A DNA stretch of 64,000 nucleotides from Nansenia antarctica (GCA_963989245.1 OZ022340.1:40332982-40396981); one strand, 5' to 3'; positions 1 through 8,540 are shown, counted from the first letter of the stretch. Notes: generated by a model not told the origin, from the sequence alone. Numbers and translations are program-made.

Positions 1-132
1 AGTGGTAACATACGCCTGGAGACACGTTTCAGGAACCCGCTGCCTAATACCATCAATCTAATAATTTATGCGGTATATGATAGTATGATTGAAGTGTCCC
101 ATCGCAGACAGGTTTTAGTTGATTACTATTAA
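1..132 (+). CDS. ORF A copy A0, 5'-truncated by the window edge
   Basis: The last 43 codons plus TAA of ORF A, in frame from base 1 (starting SGNIRL). Identical in protein to the same part of A1. Confidence 0.8.
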   Translation, partial: SGNIRLETRFRNPLPNTINLIIYAVYDSMIEVSHRRQVLVDYY

Positions 133-137
133 GCATC

Positions 138-179
138 ATGAATACTGTGGAACTGACAGCCAGGTGTTTTGGCTTGTGA
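138..179 (+). pseudogene. Short 5' remnant of the protease gene (13 codons)
   Basis: Five bases after the ORF A stop, an ATG opens a 13-codon frame (starting MNTVELT) that ends at TGA 177-179 and overlaps the start of ORF P in a different frame. Adenain-like genes normally have a short N-terminal helix before the conserved GVxACDxLP-like segment, so this looks like the true gene start, cut from its body by an internal loss. The same arrangement is present in every unit examined, so the lesion predates amplification. Interpretation is inference from family length. Confidence 0.45.
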
Positions 180-618
180 TAAACTGCCCCAGCAACCTCT
201 ACAAATAAGACCTAGTGCTATGATAATTAACACACACCCCTCTGACCAGCCTGGAGAGCATTGGCTGGCAGTTTATATATTGGAGAGAGTTGGGTGTTTT
301 TTTGACAGTTTTGGAAATGCTCCAAATCATTCAATATTTCCTAAATCGATTTATGACTTTTTAAACATGTCATGTGATGAGATACATTTATCAGACAAAC
401 AAGTTCAGGATGTCACATCGGTCACATGTGGTGAACACTGTATCTACTTCTTAAATCACATGTGTAGAGGCATCACCTATGATATGTTGATATCTAAATA
501 TTCTTCTAATCTGTTTAAAAATGACACAATGGTAACACGTTTTGTGAAAAAGTTGCAACCGTGTGTGTGTGTTCATAATGTGTTTAGTTGTGTTCAACAT
601 GTTCAGACAATTGTGTAA
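169..618 (+). CDS. ORF P copy P1: adenain-like (C5) cysteine protease, N-terminally truncated, (GT)6 tail
   Basis: Family role: adenain-type proteases mature capsid proteins in adenoviruses and Polinton-like elements. Seen: ACDKLPQ at 2-8; GEHW at 29-32 with the probable catalytic His31; FFDSFG with Asp46; Gln80, exactly seven residues before Cys87 of TCGEHC, the spacing of the oxyanion Gln and nucleophile Cys in adenain (Gln115/Cys122 in the human adenovirus enzyme). The conserved body ends near FVKKLQ (125-130). A GT microsatellite follows and decides the C-terminus; here six repeats give a 149-residue frame ending HVQTIV. Odd: the frame has no ATG before codon 18, and an in-frame TGA lies 15 nt before the TTG. 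The native-looking ATG at 138 is in another frame and stops after 13 codons. Two AATAAA signals follow the stop. Probably a non-autonomous remnant rather than an active enzyme. Confidence 0.72.
   Translation: MACDKLPQQPLQIRPSAMIINTHPSDQPGEHWLAVYILERVGCFFDSFGNAPNHSIFPKSIYDFLNMSCDEIHLSDKQVQDVTSVTCGEHCIYFLNHMCRGITYDMLISKYSSNLFKNDTMVTRFVKKLQPCVCVHNVFSCVQHVQTIV
561..572 (+). repeat. (GT)6 microsatellite inside the protease frame (representative)
   Basis: A GT tract follows the LQPC-coding bases in every unit. It has six repeats here and throughout the right array, seven in most left units, eight in the units starting at 7492, 33667, 36810, 38907 and 41001, and nine in the unit starting at 11681. 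Each two-base step changes frame, giving the 149-, 161- or 137-residue forms of ORF P. Confidence 0.95.
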
Positions 619-631
619 GATTGTGCAAGTC

Positions 632-653
632 AATAAAATGTTGGTCAAATAAA
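632..653 (+). terminator. Tandem AATAAA polyadenylation signals after ORF P (representative)
   Basis: AATAAA occurs at 632-637 and 648-653, 14 and 30 nt after the ORF P stop, and is repeated in every unit. This is a normal eukaryotic distance for 3'-end formation. In (GT)7 units the reading frame runs on and its TAA stop lies within the second signal. Confidence 0.6.
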
Positions 654-684
654 TTATCAGAGTTCATGTATCATTACAATCATT

Positions 685-690
685 TTTATT
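685..690 (-). terminator. Antisense AATAAA signal in the unit spacer (representative)
   Basis: TTTATT on the + strand reads AATAAA on the - strand, facing the ORF P signals 32-53 nt away. A minus-strand frame coming from the unit junction stops (TAA) overlapping it. This is the arrangement expected between two convergent genes, and suggests the spacer derives from a convergent 3'-3' intergenic region of the parent element. Confidence 0.35.
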
Positions 691-742
691 TAGTCAAGCA
701 AGGGGTTTTAGTCAAACAATAACATAGTCTGTGGTGGTAGCG

Positions 743-1177
743 ATGGTTGATAATGACTCTTTTACGGGCGACTATGGCAAGAACCCATTCAATTTTAAGA
801 ATTATAATCTAGAATATCTGGCAATATATGTTGACGGTGTCCAGTTCCCCACCAAACCATTACAACCGGACTTCCCTAATGGTTGCGTAACTCGTGAATT
901 CTATCAACTGGTGTTATCAACAGGGAGACATTTAAAGAACAGTGCTATGGCCATTGATCGAAACGATTTCCTGAGAGGGTACACTCTTTATGCATTTAAT
1001 CTGACACCTGACGAGGATAATAGTCAGCATCTATCATTGATCAAGAGTGGTAACATACGCCTGGAGACACGTTTCAGGAACCCGCTGCCTAATACCATCA
1101 ATCTAATAATTTATGCGGTATATGATAGTATGATTGAAGTGTCCCATCGCAGACAGGTTTTAGTTGATTACTATTAA
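743..1177 (+). CDS. ORF A copy A1 (reference): F54H12.2-like virus/transposon protein, C-terminal fragment
   Basis: Seen: 144 codons from ATG 743 to TAA 1175-1177. Four more codons (GTG GTG GTA GCG) precede the ATG, after an in-frame TAG, so homology probably starts at the unit junction and the N-terminal part of the parent protein is missing. Landmarks: KNPFNF at 15-20, AIYVDG at 27-32, GYTLYAFNLTPD at 79-90, a NIRLETRFRNPLP stretch near 104-116, then a hydrophobic strand and a basic SHRRQV before the C-terminus. Family knowledge: these motifs are those of the C-terminal part of 'uncharacterized protein F54H12.2-like' proteins, which are common in invertebrate genomes beside virus-like transposon genes and are longer than this. 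Inference: it lies directly upstream of an adenain-like protease, as hexon does in adenoviruses, so a capsid-related role is possible but unproven. No signal peptide or membrane segment is seen. Confidence 0.7.
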   Translation: MVDNDSFTGDYGKNPFNFKNYNLEYLAIYVDGVQFPTKPLQPDFPNGCVTREFYQLVLSTGRHLKNSAMAIDRNDFLRGYTLYAFNLTPDEDNSQHLSLIKSGNIRLETRFRNPLPNTINLIIYAVYDSMIEVSHRRQVLVDYY

Positions 1178-1213
1178 GCATCATGAATACTGTGGAACTG
1201 ACAGCCAGGTGTT

Positions 1214-1699
1214 TTGGCTTGTGATAAACTGCCCCAGCAACCTCTACAAATAAGACCTAGTGCTATGATAATTAACACACACCCCTCTGACCAGCCTGGA
1301 GAGCATTGGCTGGCAGTTTATATATTGGAGAGAGTTGGGTGTTTTTTTGACAGTTTTGGAAATGCTCCAAATCATTCAATATTTCCTAAATCGATTTATG
1401 ACTTTTTAAACATGTCATGTGATGAGATACATTTATCAGACAAACAAGTTCAGGATGTCACATCGGTCACATGTGGTGAACACTGTATCTACTTCTTAAA
1501 TCACATGTGTAGAGGCATCACCTATGATATGTTGATATCTAAATATTCTTCTAATCTGTTTAAAAATGACACAATGGTAACACGTTTTGTGAAAAAGTTG
1601 CAACCGTGTGTGTGTGTGTTCATAATGTGTTTAGTTGTGTTCAACATGTTCAGACAATTGTGTAAGATTGTGCAAGTCAATAAAATGTTGGTCAAATAA
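1214..1699 (+). CDS. ORF P copy P2, adenain-like protease fragment, (GT)7 tail
   Basis: Reference for the majority left-array form. Seven GT repeats shift the tail into a 161-residue frame with a hydrophobic, Cys- and Phe-containing end (FIMCLVVFNMF) finishing NKMLVK. The hydrophobic end could resemble a membrane anchor, but it is translated 3'-flanking sequence, so no function is claimed. His31, Asp46, Gln80 and Cys87 are present. The spacer after it carries CAATAAT instead of CAATCAT, shared only with the unit starting at 13778 in this array. Confidence 0.7.
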   Translation: MACDKLPQQPLQIRPSAMIINTHPSDQPGEHWLAVYILERVGCFFDSFGNAPNHSIFPKSIYDFLNMSCDEIHLSDKQVQDVTSVTCGEHCIYFLNHMCRGITYDMLISKYSSNLFKNDTMVTRFVKKLQPCVCVFIMCLVVFNMFRQLCKIVQVNKMLVK

Positions 1700-1789
1700 A
1701 TTATCAGAGTTCATGTATCATTACAATAATTTTTATTTAGTCAAGCAAGGGGTTTTAGTCAAACAATAACATAGTCTGTGGTGGTAGCG

Positions 1790-2224
1790 ATGGTTGATAA
1801 TGACTCTTTTACGGGCGACTATGGCAAGAACCCATTCAATTTTAAGAATTATAATCTAGAATATCTGGCAATATATGTTGACGGTGTCCAGTTCCCCACC
1901 AAACCATTACAACCGGACTTCCCTAATGGTTGCGTAACTCGTGAATTCTATCAACTGGTGTTATCAACAGGGAGACATTTAAAGAACAGTGCTATGGCCA
2001 TTGATCGAAACGATTTCCTGAGAGGGTACACTCTTTATGCATTTAATCTGACACCTGACGAGGATAATAGTCAGCATCTATCATTGATCAAGAGTGGTAA
2101 CATACGCCTGGAGACACGTTTCAGGAACCCGCTGCCTAATACCATCAATCTAATAATTTATGCGGTATATGATAGTATGATTGAAGTGTCCCATCGCAGA
2201 CAGGTTTTAGTTGATTACTATTAA
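1790..2224 (+). CDS. ORF A copy A2
   Basis: Protein identical to A1. Confidence 0.68.
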   Translation: MVDNDSFTGDYGKNPFNFKNYNLEYLAIYVDGVQFPTKPLQPDFPNGCVTREFYQLVLSTGRHLKNSAMAIDRNDFLRGYTLYAFNLTPDEDNSQHLSLIKSGNIRLETRFRNPLPNTINLIIYAVYDSMIEVSHRRQVLVDYY

Positions 2225-2260
2225 GCATCATGAATACTGTGGAACTGACAGCCAGGTGTT

Positions 2261-2746
2261 TTGGCTTGTGATAAACTGCCCCAGCAACCTCTACAAATAA
2301 GACCTAGTGCTATGATAATTAACACACACCCCTCTGACCAGCCTGGAGAGCATTGGCTGGCAGTTTATATATTGGAGAGAGTTGGGTGTTTTTTTGACAG
2401 TTTTGGAAATGCTCCAAATCATTCAATATTTCCTAAATCGATTTATGACTTTTTAAACATGTCATGTGATGAGATACATTTATCAGACAAACAAGTTCAG
2501 GATGTCACATCGGTCACATGTGGTGAACACTGTATCTACTTCTTAAATCACATGTGTAGAGGCATCACCTATGATATGTTGATATCTAAATATTCTTCTA
2601 ATCTGTTTAAAAATGACACAATGGTAACACGTTTTGTGAAAAAGTTGCAACCGTGTGTGTGTGTGTTCATAATGTGTTTAGTTGTGTTCAACATGTTCAG
2701 ACAATTGTGTAAGATTGTGCAAGTCAATAAAATGTTGGTCAAATAA
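2261..2746 (+). CDS. ORF P copy P3, adenain-like fragment, (GT)7
   Basis: Same protein as P2; active-site residues intact. Confidence 0.68.
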   Translation: MACDKLPQQPLQIRPSAMIINTHPSDQPGEHWLAVYILERVGCFFDSFGNAPNHSIFPKSIYDFLNMSCDEIHLSDKQVQDVTSVTCGEHCIYFLNHMCRGITYDMLISKYSSNLFKNDTMVTRFVKKLQPCVCVFIMCLVVFNMFRQLCKIVQVNKMLVK

Positions 2747-2836
2747 ATTATCAGAGTTCATGTATCATTACAATCATTTTTATTTAGTCAAGCAAGGGGT
2801 TTTAGTCAAACAATAACATAGTCTGTGGTGGTAGCG

Positions 2837-3271
2837 ATGGTTGATAATGACTCTTTTACGGGCGACTATGGCAAGAACCCATTCAATTTTAAGAATTATA
2901 ATCTAGAATATCTGGCAATATATGTTGACGGTGTCCAGTTCCCCACCAAACCATTACAACCGGACTTCCCTAATGGTTGCGTAACTCGTGAATTCTATCA
3001 ACTGGTGTTATCAACAGGGAGACATTTAAAGAACAGTGCTATGGCCATTGATCGAAACGATTTCCTGAGAGGGTACACTCTTTATGCATTTAATCTGACA
3101 CCTGACGAGGATAATAGTCAGCATCTATCATTGATCAAGAGTGGTAACATACGCCTGGAGACACGTTTCAGGAACCCGCTGCCTAATACCATCAATCTAA
3201 TAATTTATGCGGTATATGATAGTATGATTGAAGTGTCCCATCGCAGACAGGTTTTAGTTGATTACTATTAA
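2837..3271 (+). CDS. ORF A copy A3
   Basis: Protein identical to A1. Confidence 0.68.
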   Translation: MVDNDSFTGDYGKNPFNFKNYNLEYLAIYVDGVQFPTKPLQPDFPNGCVTREFYQLVLSTGRHLKNSAMAIDRNDFLRGYTLYAFNLTPDEDNSQHLSLIKSGNIRLETRFRNPLPNTINLIIYAVYDSMIEVSHRRQVLVDYY

Positions 3272-3307
3272 GCATCATGAATACTGTGGAACTGACAGCC
3301 AGGTGTT

Positions 3308-3793
3308 TTGGCTTGTGATCAACTGCCCCAGCAACCTCTACAAATAAGACCTAGTGCTATGATAATTAACACACACCCCTCTGACCAGCCTGGAGAGCAT
3401 TGGCTGGCAGTTTATATATTGGAGAGAGTTGGGTGTTTTTTTGACAGTTTTGGAAATGCTCCAAATCATTCAATATTTCCTAAATCGATTTATGACTTTT
3501 TAAACATGTCATGTGATGAGATACATTTATCAGACAAACAAGTTCAGGATGTCACATCGGTCACATGTGGTGAACACTGTATCTACTTCTTAAATCACAT
3601 GTGTAGAGGCATCACCTATGATATGTTGATATCTAAATATTCTTCTAATCTGTTTAAAAATGACACAATGGTAACACGTTTTGTGAAAAAGTTGCAACCG
3701 TGTGTGTGTGTGTTCATAATGTGTTTAGTTGTGTTCAACATGTTCAGACAATTGTGTAAGATTGTGCAAGTCAATAAAATGTTGGTCAAATAA
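3308..3793 (+). CDS. ORF P copy P4, adenain-like fragment, (GT)7, Lys5Gln
   Basis: First of twelve left-array copies with Lys5Gln (AAA to CAA) just before the conserved LPQ. Otherwise as P2. Confidence 0.68.
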   Translation: MACDQLPQQPLQIRPSAMIINTHPSDQPGEHWLAVYILERVGCFFDSFGNAPNHSIFPKSIYDFLNMSCDEIHLSDKQVQDVTSVTCGEHCIYFLNHMCRGITYDMLISKYSSNLFKNDTMVTRFVKKLQPCVCVFIMCLVVFNMFRQLCKIVQVNKMLVK

Positions 3794-3883
3794 ATTATCA
3801 GAGTTCATGTATCATTACAATCATTTTTATTTAGTCAAGCAAGGGGTTTTAGTCAAACAATAACATAGTCTGTGGTGGTAGCG

Positions 3884-4318
3884 ATGGTTGATAATGACTC
3901 TTTTACGGGCGACTATGGCAAGAACCCATTCAATTTTAAGAATTATAATCTAGAATATCTGGCAATATATGTTGACGGTGTCCAGTTCCCCACCAAACCA
4001 TTACAACCGGACTTCCCTAATGGTTGCGTAACTCGTGAATTCTATCAACTGGTGTTATCAACAGGGAGACATTTAAAGAACAGTGCTATGGCCATTGATC
4101 GAAACGATTTCCTGAGAGGGTACACTCTTTATGCATTTAATCTGACACCTGACGAGGATAATAGTCAGCATCTATCATTGATCAAGAGTGGTAACATACG
4201 CCTGGAGACACGTTTCAGGAACCCGCTGCCTAATACCATCAATCTAATAATTTATGCGGTATATGATAGTATGATTGAAGTGTCCCATCGCAGACAGGTT
4301 TTAGTTGATTACTATTAA
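3884..4318 (+). CDS. ORF A copy A4
   Basis: Protein identical to A1. Confidence 0.68.
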   Translation: MVDNDSFTGDYGKNPFNFKNYNLEYLAIYVDGVQFPTKPLQPDFPNGCVTREFYQLVLSTGRHLKNSAMAIDRNDFLRGYTLYAFNLTPDEDNSQHLSLIKSGNIRLETRFRNPLPNTINLIIYAVYDSMIEVSHRRQVLVDYY

Positions 4319-4354
4319 GCATCATGAATACTGTGGAACTGACAGCCAGGTGTT

Positions 4355-4840
4355 TTGGCTTGTGATAAACTGCCCCAGCAACCTCTACAAATAAGACCTA
4401 GTGCTATGATAATTAACACACACCCCTCTGACCAGCCTGGAGAGCATTGGCTGGCAGTTTATATATTGGAGAGAGTTGGGTGTTTTTTTGACAGTTTTGG
4501 AAATGCTCCAAATCATTCAATATTTCCTAAATCGATTTATGACTTTTTAAACATGTCATGTGATGAGATACATTTATCAGACAAACAAGTTCAGGATGTC
4601 ACATCGGTCACATGTGGTGAACACTGTATCTACTTCTTAAATCACATGTGTAGAGGCATCACCTATGATATGTTGATATCTAAATATTCTTCTAATCTGT
4701 TTAAAAATGACACAATGGTAACACGTTTTGTGAAAAAGTTGCAACCGTGTGTGTGTGTGTTCATAATGTGTTTAGTTGTGTTCAACATGTTCAGACAATT
4801 GTGTAAGATTGTGCAAGTCAATAAAATGTTGGTCAAATAA
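4355..4840 (+). CDS. ORF P copy P5, adenain-like fragment, (GT)7
   Basis: Same protein as P2. Confidence 0.68.
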   Translation: MACDKLPQQPLQIRPSAMIINTHPSDQPGEHWLAVYILERVGCFFDSFGNAPNHSIFPKSIYDFLNMSCDEIHLSDKQVQDVTSVTCGEHCIYFLNHMCRGITYDMLISKYSSNLFKNDTMVTRFVKKLQPCVCVFIMCLVVFNMFRQLCKIVQVNKMLVK

Positions 4841-4930
4841 ATTATCAGAGTTCATGTATCATTACAATCATTTTTATTTAGTCAAGCAAGGGGTTTTAGT
4901 CAAACAATAACATAGTCTGTGGTGGTAGCG

Positions 4931-5365
4931 ATGGTTGATAATGACTCTTTTACGGGCGACTATGGCAAGAACCCATTCAATTTTAAGAATTATAATCTAG
5001 AATATCTGGCAATATATGTTGACGGTGTCCAGTTCCCCACCAAACCATTACAACCGGACTTCCCTAATGGTTGCGTAACTCGTGAATTCTATCAACTGGT
5101 GTTATCAACAGGGAGACATTTAAAGAACAGTGCTATGGCCATTGATCGAAACGATTTCCTGAGAGGGTACACTCTTTATGCATTTAATCTGACACCTGAC
5201 GAGGATAATAGTCAGCATCTATCATTGATCAAGAGTGGTAACATACGCCTGGAGACACGTTTCAGGAACCCGCTGCCTAATACCATCAATCTAATAATTT
5301 ATGCGGTATATGATAGTATGATTGAAGTGTCCCATCGCAGACAGGTTTTAGTTGATTACTATTAA
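4931..5365 (+). CDS. ORF A copy A5
   Basis: Protein identical to A1. Confidence 0.68.
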   Translation: MVDNDSFTGDYGKNPFNFKNYNLEYLAIYVDGVQFPTKPLQPDFPNGCVTREFYQLVLSTGRHLKNSAMAIDRNDFLRGYTLYAFNLTPDEDNSQHLSLIKSGNIRLETRFRNPLPNTINLIIYAVYDSMIEVSHRRQVLVDYY

Positions 5366-5401
5366 GCATCATGAATACTGTGGAACTGACAGCCAGGTGT
5401 T

Positions 5402-5887
5402 TTGGCTTGTGATCAACTGCCCCAGCAACCTCTACAAATAAGACCTAGTGCTATGATAATTAACACACACCCCTCTGACCAGCCTGGAGAGCATTGGCTG
5501 GCAGTTTATATATTGGAGAGAGTTGGGTGTTTTTTTGACAGTTTTGGAAATGCTCCAAATCATTCAATATTTCCTAAATCGATTTATGACTTTTTAAACA
5601 TGTCATGTGATGAGATACATTTATCAGACAAACAAGTTCAGGATGTCACATCGGTCACATGTGGTGAACACTGTATCTACTTCTTAAATCACATGTGTAG
5701 AGGCATCACCTATGATATGTTGATATCTAAATATTCTTCTAATCTGTTTAAAAATGACACAATGGTAACACGTTTTGTGAAAAAGTTGCAACCGTGTGTG
5801 TGTGTGTTCATAATGTGTTTAGTTGTGTTCAACATGTTCAGACAATTGTGTAAGATTGTGCAAGTCAATAAAATGTTGGTCAAATAA
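5402..5887 (+). CDS. ORF P copy P6, adenain-like fragment, (GT)7, Lys5Gln
   Basis: As P4. Closes the 169-6448 block that is repeated at 12733-19012. Confidence 0.68.
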   Translation: MACDQLPQQPLQIRPSAMIINTHPSDQPGEHWLAVYILERVGCFFDSFGNAPNHSIFPKSIYDFLNMSCDEIHLSDKQVQDVTSVTCGEHCIYFLNHMCRGITYDMLISKYSSNLFKNDTMVTRFVKKLQPCVCVFIMCLVVFNMFRQLCKIVQVNKMLVK

Positions 5888-5977
5888 ATTATCAGAGTTC
5901 ATGTATCATTACAATCATTTTTATTTAGTCAAGCAAGGGGTTTTAGTCAAACAATAACATAGTCTGTGGTGGTAGCG

Positions 5978-6412
5978 ATGGTTGATAATGACTCTTTTAC
6001 GGGCGACTATGGCAAGAACCCATTCAATTTTAAGAATTATAATCTAGAATATCTGGCAATATATGTTGACGGTGTCCAGTTCCCCACCAAACCATTACAA
6101 CCGGACTTCCCTAATGGTTGCGTAACTCGTGAATTCTATCAACTGGTGTTATCAACAGGGAGACATTTAAAGAACAGTGCTATGGCCATTGATCGAAACG
6201 ATTTCCTGAGAGGGTACACTCTTTATGCATTTAATCTGACACCTGACGAGGATAATAGTCAGCATCTATCATTGATCAAGAGTGGTAACATACGCCTGGA
6301 GACACGTTTCAGGAACCCGCTGCCTAATACCATCAATCTAATAATTTATGCGGTATATGATAGTATGATTGAAGTGTCCCATCGCAGACAGGTTTTAGTT
6401 GATTACTATTAA
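5978..6412 (+). CDS. ORF A copy A6
   Basis: Protein identical to A1. Confidence 0.68.
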   Translation: MVDNDSFTGDYGKNPFNFKNYNLEYLAIYVDGVQFPTKPLQPDFPNGCVTREFYQLVLSTGRHLKNSAMAIDRNDFLRGYTLYAFNLTPDEDNSQHLSLIKSGNIRLETRFRNPLPNTINLIIYAVYDSMIEVSHRRQVLVDYY

Positions 6413-6448
6413 GCATCATGAATACTGTGGAACTGACAGCCAGGTGTT

Positions 6449-6896
6449 TTGGCTTGTGATAAACTGCCCCAGCAACCTCTACAAATAAGACCTAGTGCTA
6501 TGATAATTAACACACCCCTCTGACCAGCCTGGAGAGCACTGGCTGGCAGTTTATATATTGGAGAGAGTTGGGTGTTTTTTTGACAGTTTTGGAAATGCTC
6601 CAAATCATTCAATATTTCCTAAATCGATTTATGACTTTTTAAACATGTCATGTGATGAGATACATTTATCAGACAAACAAGTTCAGGATGTCACATCGGT
6701 CACATGTGGTGAACACTGTATCTACTTCTTAAATCACATGTGTAGAGGCATCACCTATGATATGTTGATATCTAAATATTCTTCTAATCTGTTTAAAAAT
6801 GACACAATGGTAACACGTTTTGTGAAAAAGTTGCAACCGTGTGTGTGTGTTCATAATGTGTTTAGTTGTGTTCAACATGTTCAGACAATTGTGTAA
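6449..6896 (+). pseudogene. ORF P copy P7, frameshifted protease fragment, (GT)6
   Basis: A CA dinucleotide is missing from the ACACAC run near 6510, which breaks the frame before His31. The downstream part, from ERVGCFFDSFG to the 149-type end, stays open. Carries the synonymous CAC codon at His31 shared with a subset of left-array copies. Confidence 0.75.
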
Positions 6897-7020
6897 GATT
6901 GTGCAAGTCAATAAAATGTTGGTCAAATAAATTATCAGAGTTCATGTATCATTACAATCATTTTTATTTAGTCAAGCAAGGGGTTTTAGTCAAACAATAA
7001 CATAGTCTGTGGTGGTAGCG

Positions 7021-7455
7021 ATGGTTGATAATGACTCTTTTACGGGCGACTATGGCAAGAACCCATTCAATTTTAAGAATTATAATCTAGAATATCTGGC
7101 AATATATGTTGACGGTGTCCAGTTCCCCACCAAACCATTACAACCGGACTTCCCTAATGGTTGCGTAACTCGTGAATTCTATCAACTGGTGTTATCAACA
7201 GGGAGACATTTAAAGAACAGTGCTATGGCCATTGATCGAAACGATTTCCTGAGAGGGTACACTCTTTATGCATTTAATCTGACACCTGACGAGGATAATA
7301 GTCAGCATCTATCATTGATCATGAGTGGTAACATACGCCTGGAGACACGTTTCAGGAACCCGCTGCCTAATACCATCAATCTAATAATTTATGCGGTATA
7401 TGATAGTATGATTGAAGTGTCCCATCGCAGACAGGTTTTAGTTGATTACTATTAA
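7021..7455 (+). CDS. ORF A copy A7, Lys101Met
   Basis: Only copy with Lys101Met (AAG to ATG) in the LIKSGN segment. Otherwise as A1. Confidence 0.68.
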   Translation: MVDNDSFTGDYGKNPFNFKNYNLEYLAIYVDGVQFPTKPLQPDFPNGCVTREFYQLVLSTGRHLKNSAMAIDRNDFLRGYTLYAFNLTPDEDNSQHLSLIMSGNIRLETRFRNPLPNTINLIIYAVYDSMIEVSHRRQVLVDYY

Positions 7456-7491
7456 GCATCATGAATACTGTGGAACTGACAGCCAGGTGTT

Positions 7492-7905
7492 TTGGCTTGT
7501 GATAAACTGGCCCAGCAACCTCTACAAATAAGACCTAGTGCTATGATAATTAACACACACCCCTCTGACCAGCCTGGAGAGCATTGGCTGGCAGTTTATA
7601 TATTGGAGAGAGTTGGGTGTTTTTTTGACAGTTTTGGAAATGCTCCAAATCATTCAATATTTCCTAAATCGATTTATGACTTTTTAAACATGTCATGTGA
7701 TGAGATACATTTATCAGACAAACAAGTTCAGGATGTCACATCGGTCACATGTGGTGAACACTGTATCTACTTCTTAAATCACATGTGTAGAGGCATCACC
7801 TATGATATGTTGATATCTAAATATTCTTCTAATCTGTTTAAAAATGACACAATGGTAACACGTTTTGTGAAAAAGTTGCAACCGTGTGTGTGTGTGTGTT
7901 CATAA
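7492..7905 (+). CDS. ORF P copy P8, adenain-like fragment, (GT)8, Pro7Ala
   Basis: Eight GT repeats give the shortest form, 137 residues ending CVCVCS right after the conserved body. Pro7Ala is shared with P10, P33 and P40; in each case the next ORF A has Ile123Met, so the two changes travel together. Confidence 0.68.
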   Translation: MACDKLAQQPLQIRPSAMIINTHPSDQPGEHWLAVYILERVGCFFDSFGNAPNHSIFPKSIYDFLNMSCDEIHLSDKQVQDVTSVTCGEHCIYFLNHMCRGITYDMLISKYSSNLFKNDTMVTRFVKKLQPCVCVCS

Positions 7906-8069
7906 TGTGTTTAGTTGTGTTCAACATGTTCAGACAATTGTGTAAGATTGTGCAAGTCAATAAAATGTTGGTCAAATAAATTATCAGAGTTCATGTATCA
8001 TTACAATCATTTTTATTTAGTCAAGCAAGGGGTTTTAGTCAAACAATAACATAGTCTGTGGTGGTAGCG

Positions 8070-8504
8070 ATGGTTGATAATGACTCTTTTACGGGCGACT
8101 ATGGCAAGAACCCATTCAATTTTAAGAATTATAATCTAGAATATCTGGCAATATATGTTGACGGTGTCCAGTTCCCCACCAAACCATTACAACCGGACTT
8201 CCCTAATGGTTGCGTAACTCGTGAATTCTATCAACTGGTGTTATCAACAGGGAGACATTTAAAGAACAGTGCTATGGCCATTGATCGAAACGATTTCCTG
8301 AGAGGGTACACTCTTTATGCATTTAATCTGACACCTGACGAGGATAATAGTCAGCATCTATCATTGATCAAGAGTGGTAACATACGCCTGGAGACACGTT
8401 TCAGGAACCCGCTGCCTAATACCATCAATCTAATAATGTATGCGGTATATGATAGTATGATTGAAGTGTCCCATCGCAGACAGGTTTTAGTTGATTACTA
8501 TTAA
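8070..8504 (+). CDS. ORF A copy A8, Ile123Met
   Basis: ATT to ATG in the C-terminal hydrophobic strand gives Ile123Met. Follows a Pro7Ala protease copy. Confidence 0.68.
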   Translation: MVDNDSFTGDYGKNPFNFKNYNLEYLAIYVDGVQFPTKPLQPDFPNGCVTREFYQLVLSTGRHLKNSAMAIDRNDFLRGYTLYAFNLTPDEDNSQHLSLIKSGNIRLETRFRNPLPNTINLIMYAVYDSMIEVSHRRQVLVDYY

Positions 8505-8540
8505 GCATCATGAATACTGTGGAACTGACAGCCAGGTGTT

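Larger units (their letters stand above)
619..742 (+). other. Unit spacer containing the tandem-repeat junction (representative)
   Basis: Non-coding stretch between ORF P and the next ORF A. It holds the polyadenylation signals on both strands, two copies of TTAGTCAA (690-697 and 708-715), and a TAG stop at 725-727, the point upstream of which ORF A homology cannot continue. The junction between the 3' flank of the protease gene and the interior of the ORF A gene must lie near 716-731. No promoter is evident. Confidence 0.55.
169..6448 (+). repeat. Six-unit higher-order block, copy 1
   Basis: Unit pattern: (GT)6; (GT)7 with CAATAAT spacer; (GT)7; Lys5Gln; Lys5; Lys5Gln. The same order and the same total length (6,280 bp) occur at 12733-19012. 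Confidence 0.7.

Noticed and set aside
169..171. TTG as the real start of ORF P
   Set aside because: Family homology runs upstream of it (GV before LACD), and TTG starts are not expected in a eukaryotic or eukaryote-virus gene. It is used only to mark the conserved frame.
451..648. 65-67-codon minus-strand frames antisense to the protease, repeated in many units
   Set aside because: They appear only where the GT tract length leaves the antisense frame open (six or nine repeats), carry no recognisable motif and overlap the conserved protease body. Shadow frames.
731..742. GTG GTG GTA GCG as the start of ORF A
   Set aside because: These four codons are probably residual interior codons of the parent gene; ATG at 743 is the plausible start, and one copy (9116) lacks the upstream codons in frame.
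1610..1699. Hydrophobic tail of the (GT)7 protease form as a true membrane anchor
   Set aside because: It is the translation of 3'-flanking sequence in one of three frames set by the microsatellite, and ends in the polyadenylation signal.
6409..6612. 67-codon minus-strand frame across the ORF A/ORF P boundary
   Set aside because: Opened only by the 2-bp deletion in that protease copy; no motif and not present in other units.
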